Of a stretch of DNA of 64,000 bases, positions 7,509 through 17,141 are shown piece after piece (within the stretch, counting starts at the first letter, position 1; the number at the start of each line of letters is the position of its first letter). The position numbers were made by a program, and so were the translations under genes. The stretch lies in the NCBI GenBank assembly GCA_046269235.1, contig JBJZOS010000003.1, forward strand, positions 248,001 to 312,000, read 5' to 3'. The DNA comes from Soonwooa sp032078105. Lineage in GTDB: Bacteria; Bacteroidota; Bacteroidia; Flavobacteriales; Weeksellaceae. Under the pieces are notes generated by a model. The model made no database searches. It was not told where the DNA came from and saw nothing but the letters and a program-made list of their open reading frames with translations.

Positions 7509-10004
7509 ATGGAAAAAAGCAAAACAACTAACACAAACGACCAAACAAAAATCCTTCCCAAATCCCGCATAGTTACAGGTATTCTACTGTTTTGTATCGC
7601 TGGGATGATGACCATAGCCTTCGTCTCCTACCTTATGAACTGGAAGGCAGATCAGTCGCAAGCTGGCACAATGGGCGATAGACATATCAAATCTTCTAAT
7701 GTTTTAGGAAAAATTGGAGATTGGTTGGGTAATCTTTTTATTTTCGATAGTATTGGCGTTGCTGCTTTTATTATTCCCTTTTTGTTGATAGTTTTCGGAT
7801 TTATCATTCTTAAGAAAAACTACTTCAAACCTTGGAAAACCATTTCGCACAGTTTATTTTTCATCTGCTGGTTACCTATATTTCTTGGTATAGTTACAAA
7901 AGGTGATGGTGTATGGAGCGGTGTCTACGGCTACCAAATCATGGATTATCTCAAAGCCTATGTCGGATCGGTTGGGTTATGGCTTATCATATTAGTAAGC
8001 ATATTACTTTATTTTGTTTTAGAATTTAATTTAAGACCAAGTAGTATCAAGAATAAATTAAATGAGATTAATGACAATACTATTGGAAAACTAAGAGACA
8101 TGATGCCAAAATCGGAGGAAAACTTCAACGCCGATGAGGAACTTGAAGAGGAACTCGAAAAACATCACGAAGAAGTTGTATCTGAGAAAATTGAAATCCC
8201 AACAGAACTTCCAAAAATAAAAGTGATGGAGGAGATTCAACCGATTGTAACACCCAATAAAACAAGTTTTGAAAGTGTTGAAACCCCAAATGTAATGCCT
8301 CAGAAAGATTTCGAAGCGGTTTCTATTAAACTTGATAATGATGTCCGCGAAACGTCAGGTGTGGAAAAACCAGTTACGACGACTCAAAACATTATTTCGA
8401 ACACAGAAGATATTGCATTTAACATTGAAATTAATCAAGAAGAAGAACTAGATCCTACCGAAGTAAAATCTCAAGAATTGGTGAAAGAATATGGATTGTA
8501 CGACCATAGATTAGAGTTAGCGAAATTCCAAATGCCAAGTTTTGATTTGTTGAAAGATTACGGAAACGAAGAAATCACGATTAATAAAGACGAATTAGAA
8601 GAGAATAAAAATAAAATTGTTGGACTTCTTAAGAACTTTAATGTTGGAATTTCTGAAATTAAAGCAACGATTGGTCCAACCGTTACACTTTACGAAATTG
8701 TCCCCGAAGCCGGAATTCGTGTTGCACAAATCAAAAAACTACAAGATGATATTGCGCTTAATCTTTCGGCCTTAGGAATCCGTATTATTGCACCAATGCC
8801 AGGAAAAGGAACCATCGGCATCGAAGTACCGAGAAAAAATCCAACCATGGTATCGATGCGATCGGTGATTGCTTCCAATAAATTCCAAACCTCGGATATG
8901 GATCTTCCAGTGGTTTTTGGTAAGACAATTTCCAACGAAATTTTCATGGCAGATTTAGCGAAAATGCCGCACTTACTGATGGCTGGTGCCACTGGTCAAG
9001 GTAAGTCTGTGGGTATCAATGCGATCTTAACTTCCCTACTTTATAAAAAACATCCAAGCGAGCTTAAGTTTGTGATGGTTGACCCGAAAAAAGTAGAATT
9101 ATCTCTTTATTCTAAAATTGAAAGACATTATTTGGCAAAACTTCCAGATGCTGAAGATGCAATTATTACAGACAATAACAAAGTAATTAACACGCTTAAT
9201 TCGCTTTGTATAGAGATGGATAACCGTTACGAATTGCTAAAAAATGCATTCTGTAAAAACATAAAAGAATACAATAAAAAATTCACGGAACGTAAATTAA
9301 ATCCTGAAAATGGACACCGTTATTTACCTTATATTGTTTTGGTAGTGGACGAATTTGCGGATTTGATTATGACAGCTGGTAAAGAAGTTGAAGTCCCGAT
9401 TGCACGTCTTGCGCAGCTTGCCAGAGCGATTGGTATCCACTTGATTGTGGCGACGCAACGTCCATCTGTTAACGTTATTACAGGTATGATTAAAGCCAAC
9501 TTCCCTGCTCGTGTAGCTTTCCGTGTGATCCAAAATACAGACTCGCGTACTATTTTGGACTCTACCGGTGCAGAACAATTAGTTGGTAAAGGCGACATGC
9601 TGTACTTTAATGGCAACGAAATTACGCGCCTACAATGTGCTTTTGTCGACACACCAGAGGTTGAAAAAATTGCCGACTTCATTGGTGCGCAAAAGGCGTA
9701 CTCAGACGCTTACATTCTTCCAGAGTATAGCGGAGAAGACACCTCTTCTTCATTCGGCAGTTTTGACACGAATGAGAAAGATCAATTGTTTGAGGAAGCT
9801 GCTAAAATTATTGTGTCGTCGCAGCAAGGTTCGACTTCGATGCTACAACGTCATCTAAAATTGGGCTATAACAGAGCCGGACGAATCATAGATCAATTGG
9901 AAGCGGCGGGTATTATTGGAGGCTTTAATGGTGCAAAAGCACGAGAAGTTATCATCCCCGATCTACAAAGTCTCGAACAGTTTTTAGACAACTTAAAGAA
10001 ATAA
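7509..10004 (+). CDS. ftsK: DNA translocase FtsK/SpoIIIE
   Basis: An 831-aa septal DNA pump that segregates chromosome termini and activates XerCD recombination at dif. Four N-terminal TM helices lie between residues ~20 and 170. An acidic, Glu-rich linker follows (~190-330), then the alpha/beta RecA-like motor. Walker A GATGQGKS is near 493-500 and Walker B VLVVDEFADL near 610-619, followed by the ATQRPSVNVITGMIKANFPAR segment. The C-terminal ~65 residues are the gamma winged helix that reads KOPS-type sequences (SMLQRHLKLGYNRAGRIIDQLE). The start at ATG 7509 sits 23 nt from a good -7 box. Its length is normal for the phylum. It is monocistronic with its own terminator. Confidence 0.97.
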   Translation: MEKSKTTNTNDQTKILPKSRIVTGILLFCIAGMMTIAFVSYLMNWKADQSQAGTMGDRHIKSSNVLGKIGDWLGNLFIFDSIGVAAFIIPFLLIVFGFIILKKNYFKPWKTISHSLFFICWLPIFLGIVTKGDGVWSGVYGYQIMDYLKAYVGSVGLWLIILVSILLYFVLEFNLRPSSIKNKLNEINDNTIGKLRDMMPKSEENFNADEELEEELEKHHEEVVSEKIEIPTELPKIKVMEEIQPIVTPNKTSFESVETPNVMPQKDFEAVSIKLDNDVRETSGVEKPVTTTQNIISNTEDIAFNIEINQEEELDPTEVKSQELVKEYGLYDHRLELAKFQMPSFDLLKDYGNEEITINKDELEENKNKIVGLLKNFNVGISEIKATIGPTVTLYEIVPEAGIRVAQIKKLQDDIALNLSALGIRIIAPMPGKGTIGIEVPRKNPTMVSMRSVIASNKFQTSDMDLPVVFGKTISNEIFMADLAKMPHLLMAGATGQGKSVGINAILTSLLYKKHPSELKFVMVDPKKVELSLYSKIERHYLAKLPDAEDAIITDNNKVINTLNSLCIEMDNRYELLKNAFCKNIKEYNKKFTERKLNPENGHRYLPYIVLVVDEFADLIMTAGKEVEVPIARLAQLARAIGIHLIVATQRPSVNVITGMIKANFPARVAFRVIQNTDSRTILDSTGAEQLVGKGDMLYFNGNEITRLQCAFVDTPEVEKIADFIGAQKAYSDAYILPEYSGEDTSSSFGSFDTNEKDQLFEEAAKIIVSSQQGSTSMLQRHLKLGYNRAGRIIDQLEAAGIIGGFNGAKAREVIIPDLQSLEQFLDNLKK

Positions 10005-10039
10005 AAAAAGCGGCATTCATTTTTGAGTGCCGCTTTTTT
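10005..10039 (+). terminator. Terminator of ftsK
   Basis: A strong hairpin (AAAAAGCGGCATTCA with a near-perfect complement, loop TTTT) ends in six T directly after the ftsK stop codon. Confidence 0.9.
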
Positions 10040-10233
10040 GTATATATTTTAGACTAAAGCTTTTTGCGATAAAAACGCTCACGAGATCTTTTTACCTTTT
10101 TTAAATTGTTTGGTTTGCATCATTGTAATTCCGCTCGACTTTTAGATTTTACACCATTTGCAATAACTCCGGGAGTTTTAAAACATTTTTCAAGCCTTTC
10201 AAAATATTTTAACAATTTTGATAATGTTTCTTA

Positions 10234-10587
10234 CTATTTCGCTTCAAAAAAAGCTTTTAGATTCTCCAAATTCTTTTTGTCACTTCCTGCAAAAATATCT
10301 TTCTCGGTGATAAATACTGGACGCTTCAAAAAACTATAATGGTCGAGAATCAAATCTTTGAAATTTTTTTCTCCCAAGGTCTTTACTTCAATTTCTCGCG
10401 CCTTAATCTGTGTTGACTTTTTACTGAACAAAGCTTCGTAAGATTTTGTCAAATTATACATTTCTGTCAATTCTTCTTTTGTAACGGGCGCCGATTTTAT
10501 TTCGCGAAGTTCCCAATCTGACAAATCAAATTCAGCCATTATCTTTTTGCAAGTTCCGCAAGTTTTAAGATAAAATACTTTTTTCAT
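10234..10587 (-). CDS. ArsC/Spx-family thioredoxin-fold protein
   Basis: A 117-aa protein starting at ATG 10587 (MKKVFYLKTCGTCKKI); the ATG two codons upstream is less likely. It has the ArsC/Spx fold: an N-terminal beta strand with the active-site CGTC (Cys10, Cys13), a middle YNLTKSYEALFSKKS segment like the arsenate-reductase family, and RPVFITEKDIFAG, equivalent to the conserved RPI/VV motif preceding the last strand. It may be a glutaredoxin-dependent reductase or a regulator. No arsenic genes are nearby, so arsenate reduction should not be assumed. It is the last gene of a five-gene minus-strand operon. Confidence 0.82.
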   Translation of the reverse strand: MKKVFYLKTCGTCKKIMAEFDLSDWELREIKSAPVTKEELTEMYNLTKSYEALFSKKSTQIKAREIEVKTLGEKNFKDLILDHYSFLKRPVFITEKDIFAGSDKKNLENLKAFFEAK

Positions 10588-10603
10588 AATCAATGATATT
10601 TAA

Positions 10604-11266
10604 TTAAAATTTAAAAGTATTTGCAGGGAATTCTTTATTCACTTCAATCTTAAAAATCGAAAGCACATAATCGCCATCTTTTTTCGGCGAAGAAGATTCG
10701 ATGCGATGTGCCATCACAAGATTTCCAACTTTCTTGTACTCTTCATAAGTTAAGGTCTCGTCTTTTTTTATTTCTCGGTACAACATATAAGTTTTAACAT
10801 CGAAATAATAAATCGTCTTGTTAACGTTTTTGGTCAATTCAACTTTAAAATAGGTGTTATTACCGAGTTGTTCTTTTCCTAATAAAGTAGCTTCAAAACC
10901 TTTATTTTCCCAATCGATAAAATCGTTGTCAAAACTTTCTGGGACATAACTGGGATATTCCTGAATTTTGTTTTGAGCATAGTTCATCGCATAACCTTTC
11001 TTACCATCATAACCTTCAACCGTCGTTTCCTTTTGATTAATCATAATCACGGTTTTTGTCAAATTAGGACGTTTTTGATAGATTTTAAAAGGATATTCGT
11101 CATTAACGCCCAAAGTCACGCGACCTTGTAATAACACAGAATTCAAGAGTTTCCAGTTGGTTAAACCGCCCGAAAGCTCAATATTTTTGTCGATAATTTC
11201 TTTTGCTGTTTGTGCTTGAATAAAACACGATAGAACCACACCAAATACTAATAGTAATCTCTTCAT
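10604..11266 (-). CDS. LolA-like periplasmic lipoprotein-carrier family protein
   Basis: A secreted protein with start chosen at ATG 11266 (MKRLLLVFG), three codons inside the longest frame; the signal peptide ends CFIQAQ. The mature part resembles the unclosed beta-barrel of LolA/LolB: repeated amphipathic strands such as YPFKIYQKRPNLTKTVIM, TTVEGYDGKKGYAMN, TYFKVELT and KTIYYFDVKTYMLYREIKK. LolA-type proteins shield acyl chains or apolar ligands in the periplasm. A second LolA-like protein is at 26.4 kb and neither is clearly the canonical LolA. It follows kdsB by about 60 nt, in an envelope-related gene run. Confidence 0.75.
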   Translation of the reverse strand: MKRLLLVFGVVLSCFIQAQTAKEIIDKNIELSGGLTNWKLLNSVLLQGRVTLGVNDEYPFKIYQKRPNLTKTVIMINQKETTVEGYDGKKGYAMNYAQNKIQEYPSYVPESFDNDFIDWENKGFEATLLGKEQLGNNTYFKVELTKNVNKTIYYFDVKTYMLYREIKKDETLTYEEYKKVGNLVMAHRIESSSPKKDGDYVLSIFKIEVNKEFPANTFKF

Positions 11267-11335
11267 TAATTGCAATTAAGCTCCAAATATAAGTTTTTTA
11301 AAACGCTTTTTTTCTTTTGAAAATTATAAAAGATG

Positions 11336-12067
11336 TTAATTCTGACCGATTATCACCTTTGCCCTTTCCAAATCTTCGGGTGTATCGATGCCAACGCCGA
11401 CAAAATGGGTTTCTATCAACTTGATTTTCATGCCATATTCCAGATAACGGATGCATTCAATTTTCTCAGACATCTCTAAAGTTTTCATGGGGAGTTTTGA
11501 AAACTGCAACAAAGCTTCCTTTCTAAAAGCGTAAACGCCAATATGCTTGTAATACTGCACATCAAAGCTTGTTTCTCGATGAAATGGAATAACAGAACGA
11601 CTGAAATACAACGCAAAACCATTGTTATCTGTAATCACTTTTACGTTGTTAGGATTTTCGATTTCTGATTTTTCTTGAAGCTCAATTTTTAGAGATGCTA
11701 AAGATATTTCTTTATTGTTGTCAGTTTTAAAAACGTCTATCAACTGTTGCAATGGCTCCAATTTAAGGAAAGGCTCGTCACCCTGAACGTTAATTACGAG
11801 GTCGCAATCGATATTCTGAACGGCTTCCGCAATTCTGTCGCTTCCTGTTTCATGTTGGCCTGTCATGACCGCTTTACCACCGTTTTTTTCAATTTCATGG
11901 AAAATAATTTCGGAATCTGTGGCGACAAAAACATCATCGAAAAGTCCTGTTGCCAAAACATTCTCGTAGGTTGTAGAAATAACGGTTTTTTCACCCAAAA
12001 TTTCCATCAGCTTTCCAGGAAACCTTGTGGAATTATAACGTGCCGGGATTACAGCAATGATTTTCAT
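11336..12067 (-). CDS. kdsB: 3-deoxy-manno-octulosonate cytidylyltransferase (CMP-Kdo synthetase)
   Basis: This cytoplasmic enzyme activates Kdo with CTP to CMP-Kdo for lipid A inner-core assembly. The 243-aa length is typical. Diagnostic segments are the N-terminal PARYNSTRFPGK nucleotide loop, VATDSEI, the TGQHETGSDRIAEA motif, NVQGDEPF, and the C-terminal GIDTPEDLERA. It starts 6 nt after the upstream lipoprotein gene, so the two are probably translated together. Confidence 0.97.
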   Translation of the reverse strand: MKIIAVIPARYNSTRFPGKLMEILGEKTVISTTYENVLATGLFDDVFVATDSEIIFHEIEKNGGKAVMTGQHETGSDRIAEAVQNIDCDLVINVQGDEPFLKLEPLQQLIDVFKTDNNKEISLASLKIELQEKSEIENPNNVKVITDNNGFALYFSRSVIPFHRETSFDVQYYKHIGVYAFRKEALLQFSKLPMKTLEMSEKIECIRYLEYGMKIKLIETHFVGVGIDTPEDLERAKVIIGQN

Positions 12068-12073
12068 AAAAAT

Positions 12074-12646
12074 TTATTTTTTAATTTTCCCCGTTGAAAG
12101 AATACGGAATTGATATTTTTCAATTTTAGCTGGCTCTTCGAGGTAGTTTTCCTCTGTTATCGTCATATTGTTATTTGAAATTTCGCTCCACTTTCTAAAC
12201 GCAGATTCTGCGATTTCATCATAAGAAATTTCGACATGATCAATTAATTCACCTTTTTTATTAAAATTCAATAATTCGGTTGAAAGCTCCATTTCACCTT
12301 TATTAAAAGTAATACTAATGGTCTTAAACTCTGGACTTAACTCATATTTAGAATTAATTCTAAAATCACTTCCATCAGGAAATATTTTATTCGGTTTTAA
12401 TTCTTTTAAATCATCAGCGGTAAATTTTTCTAATTTTTCAAAATTGTCAAAACTTGTAGAATCTATCGCAGGAACAGGTTTTAACTGAAACTTCTGCAAA
12501 AATTTCGTAAAACTTGGATTTTCATTTTCCGTTTCTGTTACGACTTCCGAAAGTGTCTTTTCAACATTTACCGGATTTATTGACGCTGACTTCTTTTTAC
12601 AAGCAACGAAAAATGCAAACGCAAAAACTAAAAAAAATAATCTCAC
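12074..12646 (-). CDS. Hypothetical lipoprotein
   Basis: A 190-aa protein I do not recognise. The first 16 residues form a lipoprotein signal peptide (FVFAFAFFVAC), with Cys16 as the lipidation site followed by KKK. The mature part is charged, with no obvious repeats or catalytic motif. It starts 1 nt after the aminotransferase gene ends and runs into kdsB, so it belongs to that operon and likely to the envelope. Confidence 0.75.
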   Translation of the reverse strand: MRLFFLVFAFAFFVACKKKSASINPVNVEKTLSEVVTETENENPSFTKFLQKFQLKPVPAIDSTSFDNFEKLEKFTADDLKELKPNKIFPDGSDFRINSKYELSPEFKTISITFNKGEMELSTELLNFNKKGELIDHVEISYDEIAESAFRKWSEISNNNMTITEENYLEEPAKIEKYQFRILSTGKIKK

Positions 12647-12647
12647 T

Positions 12648-13901
12648 TTATTGAAGTTGGTTCAAAGCTAGTTCTAATTTTGGAAGCATATCTTGGATTT
12701 CTTGTACAGAAACACCACCTACAGAAGCTCGGAACCAAGGATCTGTAACAGCACATCCAAATGCTGAGAATGGTACAAATGCAACGCCACCTTCACGTAT
12801 TAAATAGAATACCAAATCCGAAGTTTTCTCGATAACATCGCCATTTGACATTTTTTTGCCGATATAATCCATTTTGATGGTTAAATACATCGCGCCCATC
12901 GGTTGAATGCTGTCAACATTCAATCCTTTTGATTTTAAATCTTGGATCCCGTCATGTAAAACCTTCAAACTTACTTCCAAGTCACTTTTAAAATGATTTA
13001 CAAAACGATTTAATTCTGCTGTGTTTTGATAATAATTTGCGGTTGCTTCCTGTTCTGGTTTTGGGGCCCACGCTCCGATGTGCGTATTTAGAGCTTTCAT
13101 TTTTTCGATAATCTCAGAAGGTCCAAAACTCCAACCAACGCGAACTCCCGTTGCAGCAAGGCTTTTTGAAATTCCATCAACGAAAATCGTATAATCTTTT
13201 AATTCGGGAAATAAAGAAACTGGATTGAAATGCTCTTCTCCAAAAGTCAAATTAGAATAAATTTGGTCGTACAACAGATACAAAGGCTTTTCATCGTTAG
13301 ATCGGCGTTTATTTTCTTCAAGAATAATTTCGCAGATACCTGATAATTGCTCTTTTGTAAACATGGTCCCTGTCGGGTTGAGTGGTGAACACAACGAAAT
13401 AAGAACCGCTTCTGATACAAAAGGTTTGATTTCTTCAGCAGTTGGCAAAAAGTTGTTTTCTGGCTTAGTTTCAACTTCAATACCTTGTGCGGAAGTAAGA
13501 TAAGTGTAATGGTTGTTATTCCATGATGGAACGGGATAAATCACCTTGTCGCCTTCATCTACAATGGTTTTATAAATGGCATAAATCAAAGGTCTTGCAC
13601 CTGCAGTAATCAGAATATCGGCTGGTGAATAATCGAGATTCCAACGGGTTTTTAAGTCCTCAGAAACGGCTTTTCTTAAAGACAGAATTCCGTTGGCAGG
13701 TGGATAATTGGTTTGGTGATTTTTGTAAGCCTTTTCAATTTCCTGTTCTAATATAGCAGGAATCGGATACAATTGAGAATTCAAATCACCGATTGTCAGG
13801 TTGGCAATTTGCGCTCCGTTTGCCTTCATATCGTTAACTTCGTTTCCGATTTTCACGATTTCGGAACCGATAAGATTGGCTGCTAATTTTGAAACTTTCA
13901 T
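12648..13901 (-). CDS. PLP-dependent aminotransferase, class I/II
   Basis: A 417-aa fold-type I aminotransferase. Visible motifs are the substrate/PLP region LITAGARPLIYAIYK, the conserved SLCSPLNPTGTMF, LLYDQIYSNLTF, and FVDGISKSLAATGVRVGW, where Lys of SKS (~residue 245) should hold PLP. Family members transaminate aspartate, aromatic or other amino acids; the preferred substrate cannot be told. It heads a minus-strand operon with its own -7 box, after the terminator of the phosphohexomutase gene. Confidence 0.9.
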   Translation of the reverse strand: MKVSKLAANLIGSEIVKIGNEVNDMKANGAQIANLTIGDLNSQLYPIPAILEQEIEKAYKNHQTNYPPANGILSLRKAVSEDLKTRWNLDYSPADILITAGARPLIYAIYKTIVDEGDKVIYPVPSWNNNHYTYLTSAQGIEVETKPENNFLPTAEEIKPFVSEAVLISLCSPLNPTGTMFTKEQLSGICEIILEENKRRSNDEKPLYLLYDQIYSNLTFGEEHFNPVSLFPELKDYTIFVDGISKSLAATGVRVGWSFGPSEIIEKMKALNTHIGAWAPKPEQEATANYYQNTAELNRFVNHFKSDLEVSLKVLHDGIQDLKSKGLNVDSIQPMGAMYLTIKMDYIGKKMSNGDVIEKTSDLVFYLIREGGVAFVPFSAFGCAVTDPWFRASVGGVSVQEIQDMLPKLELALNQLQ

Positions 13902-13974
13902 TTTCTTTTTTATAGATTTTATTTAGATTTTTACTTTTTCTTAAACGTAAAATAAAAGACTATTTTTCTTGGAA

Positions 13975-13982
13975 CAAATTTA
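13975..13982 (-). promoter_or_regulatory. -7 promoter element for the aminotransferase operon
   Basis: TAAATTTG on the minus strand fits TAnnTTTG, about 75 nt before the aminotransferase start and just after the preceding terminator. Confidence 0.5.
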
Positions 13983-13991
13983 TTGTTAAAA

Positions 13992-14023
13992 CAAAAAATT
14001 CGGGACTTATTCATCCCGAATTT
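13992..14023 (-). terminator. Terminator of the phosphohexomutase gene
   Basis: On the minus strand AAATTCGGGA and TCCCGAATTT form a perfect stem with loop TGAATAAG, followed by a T-run. Confidence 0.85.
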
Positions 14024-14028
14024 AGATA

Positions 14029-15744
14029 TTAATTGAGATTAAGACTCTCTTTTACCTCTTCAATTTTCTTTTCTAAAATCGGAAGTTTTGCAGCAAAATC
14101 AGCTTCTGAGTTGATGCTATCCTTCACAGAAACATAGAATTTAATTTTTGGTTCTGTTCCTGATGGACGCACACAGACTTTTGTTCCGTCTTCTGTATAA
14201 TAAATCAAAACGTTGGATTTTGGGATGTCATCCATTACTTTTTTCTCGTTCTTTGCAAGCAACAAGCAAGTTTGTTCTTTGAAATCTTTAAGTTCTGCAA
14301 CTGGCGAACCAGCGATTTCTTTTGGTGGATTTTCGCGGAAACTTTTCATCATATTCTGAATTTCTTCTGCGCCTTCACGACCTTTTTTAACAACATTTAT
14401 CAAGCCTTCATAATACATTCCGACTTCTTTATAAATGTCAATCATGTATTGATACATCGTTTTGCCATTGGCTTTGCACCAAGCTGCAATTTCGCATGCC
14501 AACAAAATAGAACCGCAAGAATCTTTATCTCTCACGAAATCTCCCGTCATAAATCCGAAACTTTCTTCGCCACCGCAAATAAATTTTTCTTGACCTTCGA
14601 AGTCGCGAATCATTTTACCAATCCATTTGAATCCCGTTAATCCAACCTTGCAATCAACACCGAATTTTGCAGCAACATCAAAGAAAACGTCAGACGTCAC
14701 AATCGTCGAACCAATAAACTCTTTACCCGTAATTCTTCCTTGTTTTTTCCATTGGTCAAGGATATAATACGTTAAAATCATATTGGTTTGGTTCCCGTTT
14801 AGTAACTGCATTTTATTATCTAAATTTCGGACTGCAATCCCTAATCTATCCCCGTCTGGATCGCAACCAATCACAATATCGCCATTGGTAATTTCGGCTA
14901 AATCCATCGCCATTTCTAAAGCGGCTGGTTCTTCGGGATTCGGAGATTCTACCGTTGGGAAATTTCCACTAGGAATCATCTGCTCTGTCACCAAATCAAG
15001 CTTTGTGAAACCTGCTTTTTTCAAAGCTTTAGGAATTGTTGTATAGGTCGTACCATGAATTGACGTGAAAACGATATTCAAATTATCTCTTCCAACATTT
15101 TGATACAGCGAGTTTTCCATACAAACATCGATGTAGACGTCGTCTTGCTCCTCGCCTATCCATTCGATCAAATCATCATTACCATCGAATTTTATTGCAT
15201 CAAATTTTGTAGAATAAACTTCTTTAATAATGTTCTCATCATCTGGCGGAACAACTTGCGCACCATCATTCCAGTAAACTTTGTACCCGTTATATTCTGG
15301 GGGATTGTGCGACGCTGTCAAAACAATTCCTGCATTACATTTTTTATCACGAACCGTAAACGACAATTCAGGTGTTGGACGGTGATTCTTGAACAACAAC
15401 ACTTTAATTCCGTTTGCTGTTAAAACATCAGCAACCAATTTCCCGAACTCTTTAGAATTGTTACGAACGTCATAAGCAATCGCAACTTTTATGTCTTGAT
15501 TTGGAAATGATTGATGAAGATAACTTGCCAAACCTTGCGTCGCTTGTCCGAGTGTATATTTGTTAAGACGATTGGTACCAACGCCCATTATACCGCGCAT
15601 TCCTCCTGTACCGAATTCTAATTCTCTATAAAAAGAATCTTCTAAATCTGGTGAATTGCTATCGATAAGTTGTTGTACTTTTTCTTTAGTTTCAGTATCA
15701 AATGTATCCGTAAGCCACAATTGGGCTTTTTCTAATGCTGTCAT
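14029..15744 (-). CDS. Phosphoglucomutase/phosphomannomutase family protein
   Basis: A 571-aa alpha-D-phosphohexomutase that interconverts hexose 1- and 6-phosphates. All four family signatures are present: the phosphoserine loop TASHNPPEYNGYKVYW (~140-155), the Mg-binding GCDPDGDRLGIA (~293), the sugar-binding GGEESFGFMTGDF (~393), and the phosphate-binding RPSGTEPKIKFY near the C-terminus. Its length and GTGGMRGIMGVGTNR start place it with the long PGM/PMM2-like enzymes rather than short GlmM. It follows the GIN lipoprotein gene by 17 nt and ends at a strong terminator. Confidence 0.95.
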   Translation of the reverse strand: MTALEKAQLWLTDTFDTETKEKVQQLIDSNSPDLEDSFYRELEFGTGGMRGIMGVGTNRLNKYTLGQATQGLASYLHQSFPNQDIKVAIAYDVRNNSKEFGKLVADVLTANGIKVLLFKNHRPTPELSFTVRDKKCNAGIVLTASHNPPEYNGYKVYWNDGAQVVPPDDENIIKEVYSTKFDAIKFDGNDDLIEWIGEEQDDVYIDVCMENSLYQNVGRDNLNIVFTSIHGTTYTTIPKALKKAGFTKLDLVTEQMIPSGNFPTVESPNPEEPAALEMAMDLAEITNGDIVIGCDPDGDRLGIAVRNLDNKMQLLNGNQTNMILTYYILDQWKKQGRITGKEFIGSTIVTSDVFFDVAAKFGVDCKVGLTGFKWIGKMIRDFEGQEKFICGGEESFGFMTGDFVRDKDSCGSILLACEIAAWCKANGKTMYQYMIDIYKEVGMYYEGLINVVKKGREGAEEIQNMMKSFRENPPKEIAGSPVAELKDFKEQTCLLLAKNEKKVMDDIPKSNVLIYYTEDGTKVCVRPSGTEPKIKFYVSVKDSINSEADFAAKLPILEKKIEEVKESLNLN

Positions 15745-15761
15745 AAAAGCTATAAGTGTTT

Positions 15762-16463
15762 TTAGTTTAAATTCTTTTGTTGCATTGTTGCTTTTTCCTC
15801 CACTTTTATCTTCTTCGAAGGATTCCCATAGTAGACTAATTTACCTGTATTGGTAATAGTTCCTTTAATTTCTTCGTCCACATTAAGCTCGGTATAATTT
15901 CCGTTTTTAGAATCCAGTTCTACACTGTTGATAAACCAATATGGCGAAATAATGCTCGCCGTATCCGAGATTTTAACATAAGCTTGATCGGTTTTTCCTA
16001 AAAGATTAGCACGGCTTTTCTGCGTCATATTTAACCAAGTTTTGGTAGAAATAACGCCACCTATAAATTTGGATTGATCTCTGAGTGTCAATTTAAAGTC
16101 ATTGACTTTCATCTGACTAGAAATATTTAACTCCACAGAATCAGCTAATTTGACATCATCAAAAGGATGTTTTCCGTAAATTGTTAAATTATAAAAACCT
16201 GCTTTCTCGGTTGGCCTTTTCTCTTTAATTGTCAAAATTTTGTTTTCAACACCGATTTCTAAATTATTAAACAAATTGGGAGTGGTCTCGACTGCTACAA
16301 AGTTGTGAGGACTTTCTACATAAAATAGTCGAAATTTACCTTTAGCGTCAAGTTTCGAAAACTCTGCAAGTTCCACATCTTTAGCTTCGATATCGCCTTT
16401 CGGACTAATATTTCCGCAAGAAAATAAAGTCACGGTAAGCAACAAATAAACTAGGTTTTTCAT
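15762..16463 (-). CDS. Head-GIN (DUF2807) domain lipoprotein
   Basis: A lipoprotein with start chosen at ATG 16463 (MKNLVYLLLT), giving a compact signal peptide with lipobox LFSCGN; the in-frame ATG 21 nt upstream would add an odd extension. The mature part is a DUF2807/GIN beta-helix: short strands of the type YVESPHNFVAVET, NKILTIKEKRP, DVKLADSVELNISSQ, STKTWLNMTQKS and YVKISDTASI. Function is unknown for the family; members are envelope-associated in Bacteroidota. A paralogue is encoded at 25.5 kb. It lies in one unit with the phosphohexomutase gene. Confidence 0.8.
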   Translation of the reverse strand: MKNLVYLLLTVTLFSCGNISPKGDIEAKDVELAEFSKLDAKGKFRLFYVESPHNFVAVETTPNLFNNLEIGVENKILTIKEKRPTEKAGFYNLTIYGKHPFDDVKLADSVELNISSQMKVNDFKLTLRDQSKFIGGVISTKTWLNMTQKSRANLLGKTDQAYVKISDTASIISPYWFINSVELDSKNGNYTELNVDEEIKGTITNTGKLVYYGNPSKKIKVEEKATMQQKNLN

Positions 16464-16596
16464 TCTTAAAATTTGAAGTTTCAAGTTAGCTTTTTTCCTA
16501 GAAATAAGGGCAAATTTTTCAAAAAAATATCATTAAGAAATACGAAGAAAAATGATGGCTATTTTTACGAGATTTTCAATTTAAAACAAAAAAAAT

Positions 16597-17141
16597 TCAA
16601 TTGTCTTTAATTTCATTATTTGAAATAACATTCTTAAGTTTAACCTCAGGACCAGAATTCTCTAGATAAACATCAAAAAGATTTTCAGCTTTATTTAATT
16701 TAAAAAGAAAATAAAAATCTTTAGACTTAGATTTTTGCAATAAAGTGTTATAAACTTCCATCGACTGCAATCGACCAGTAAAAAAATCATATCGAAAACC
16801 TGATTCATTCTCATAGTATGCAACTGAAGTTTCTGCGGAAACAAATTAGTTTCTAAGCTTGTACCATTATTTTTAAAATCTGCCAGCTTAAAATCATTGC
16901 GAAGAAAATCTGATGCAAAGACAACATCAGCTTTTAGATTTTTAGCATCATCTACTTTTATTCCCCATTTAGTTTTAGTTTTATAGACAAACATACAGTC
17001 TTTAAAAGTAGTCCGATACCACTACCAAACTTTTTCATCAAGGCATTTATCTTTTTTTAATTGAATAAAAAATGTCCCACAAAAACCGACTAATTTTAGA
17101 AATACTCCAAGATTGATGATATTGAAACGATTCTTAAACAT
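16597..17141 (-). pseudogene. Decayed gene with an internal stop and a frameshift
   Basis: One coding frame can be followed from ATG 17141 (MFKNRFNIINLGVFLKL) to Lys-Val-Trp, then a TAG codon at 17022-17024. It continues in the same frame through FKDCMFVYKTKTKWGIKV, DDAKNLKADVVFASDF and ETNLFPQ. Near 16830-16850 the sense switches to another frame: ETSVAYYENESGFRYDF, FTGRLQSMEVYNTLLQ, KDFYFLFKLNKAENLF, to a TGA at 16597-16599. Both halves look protein-like, so this is best read as a broken ~180-residue gene with one nonsense mutation and one 1-nt indel. I do not recognise the family. A sequencing error could explain the indel but would not also explain the stop. Confidence 0.65.

Noticed and set aside
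10054..10121. Minus-strand stretch reading KKVKRSRERFYRKKL before a stop
   Set aside because: Protein-like and basic, but the frame has no ATG, GTG or TTG after the preceding stop, so I cannot support a gene.
10156..10172. AACTCCGGGAGTT palindrome between ftsK and the ArsC-like gene
   Set aside because: Only a 5-6-bp stem with almost no loop and a weak T-run; not convincing as a terminator or operator.
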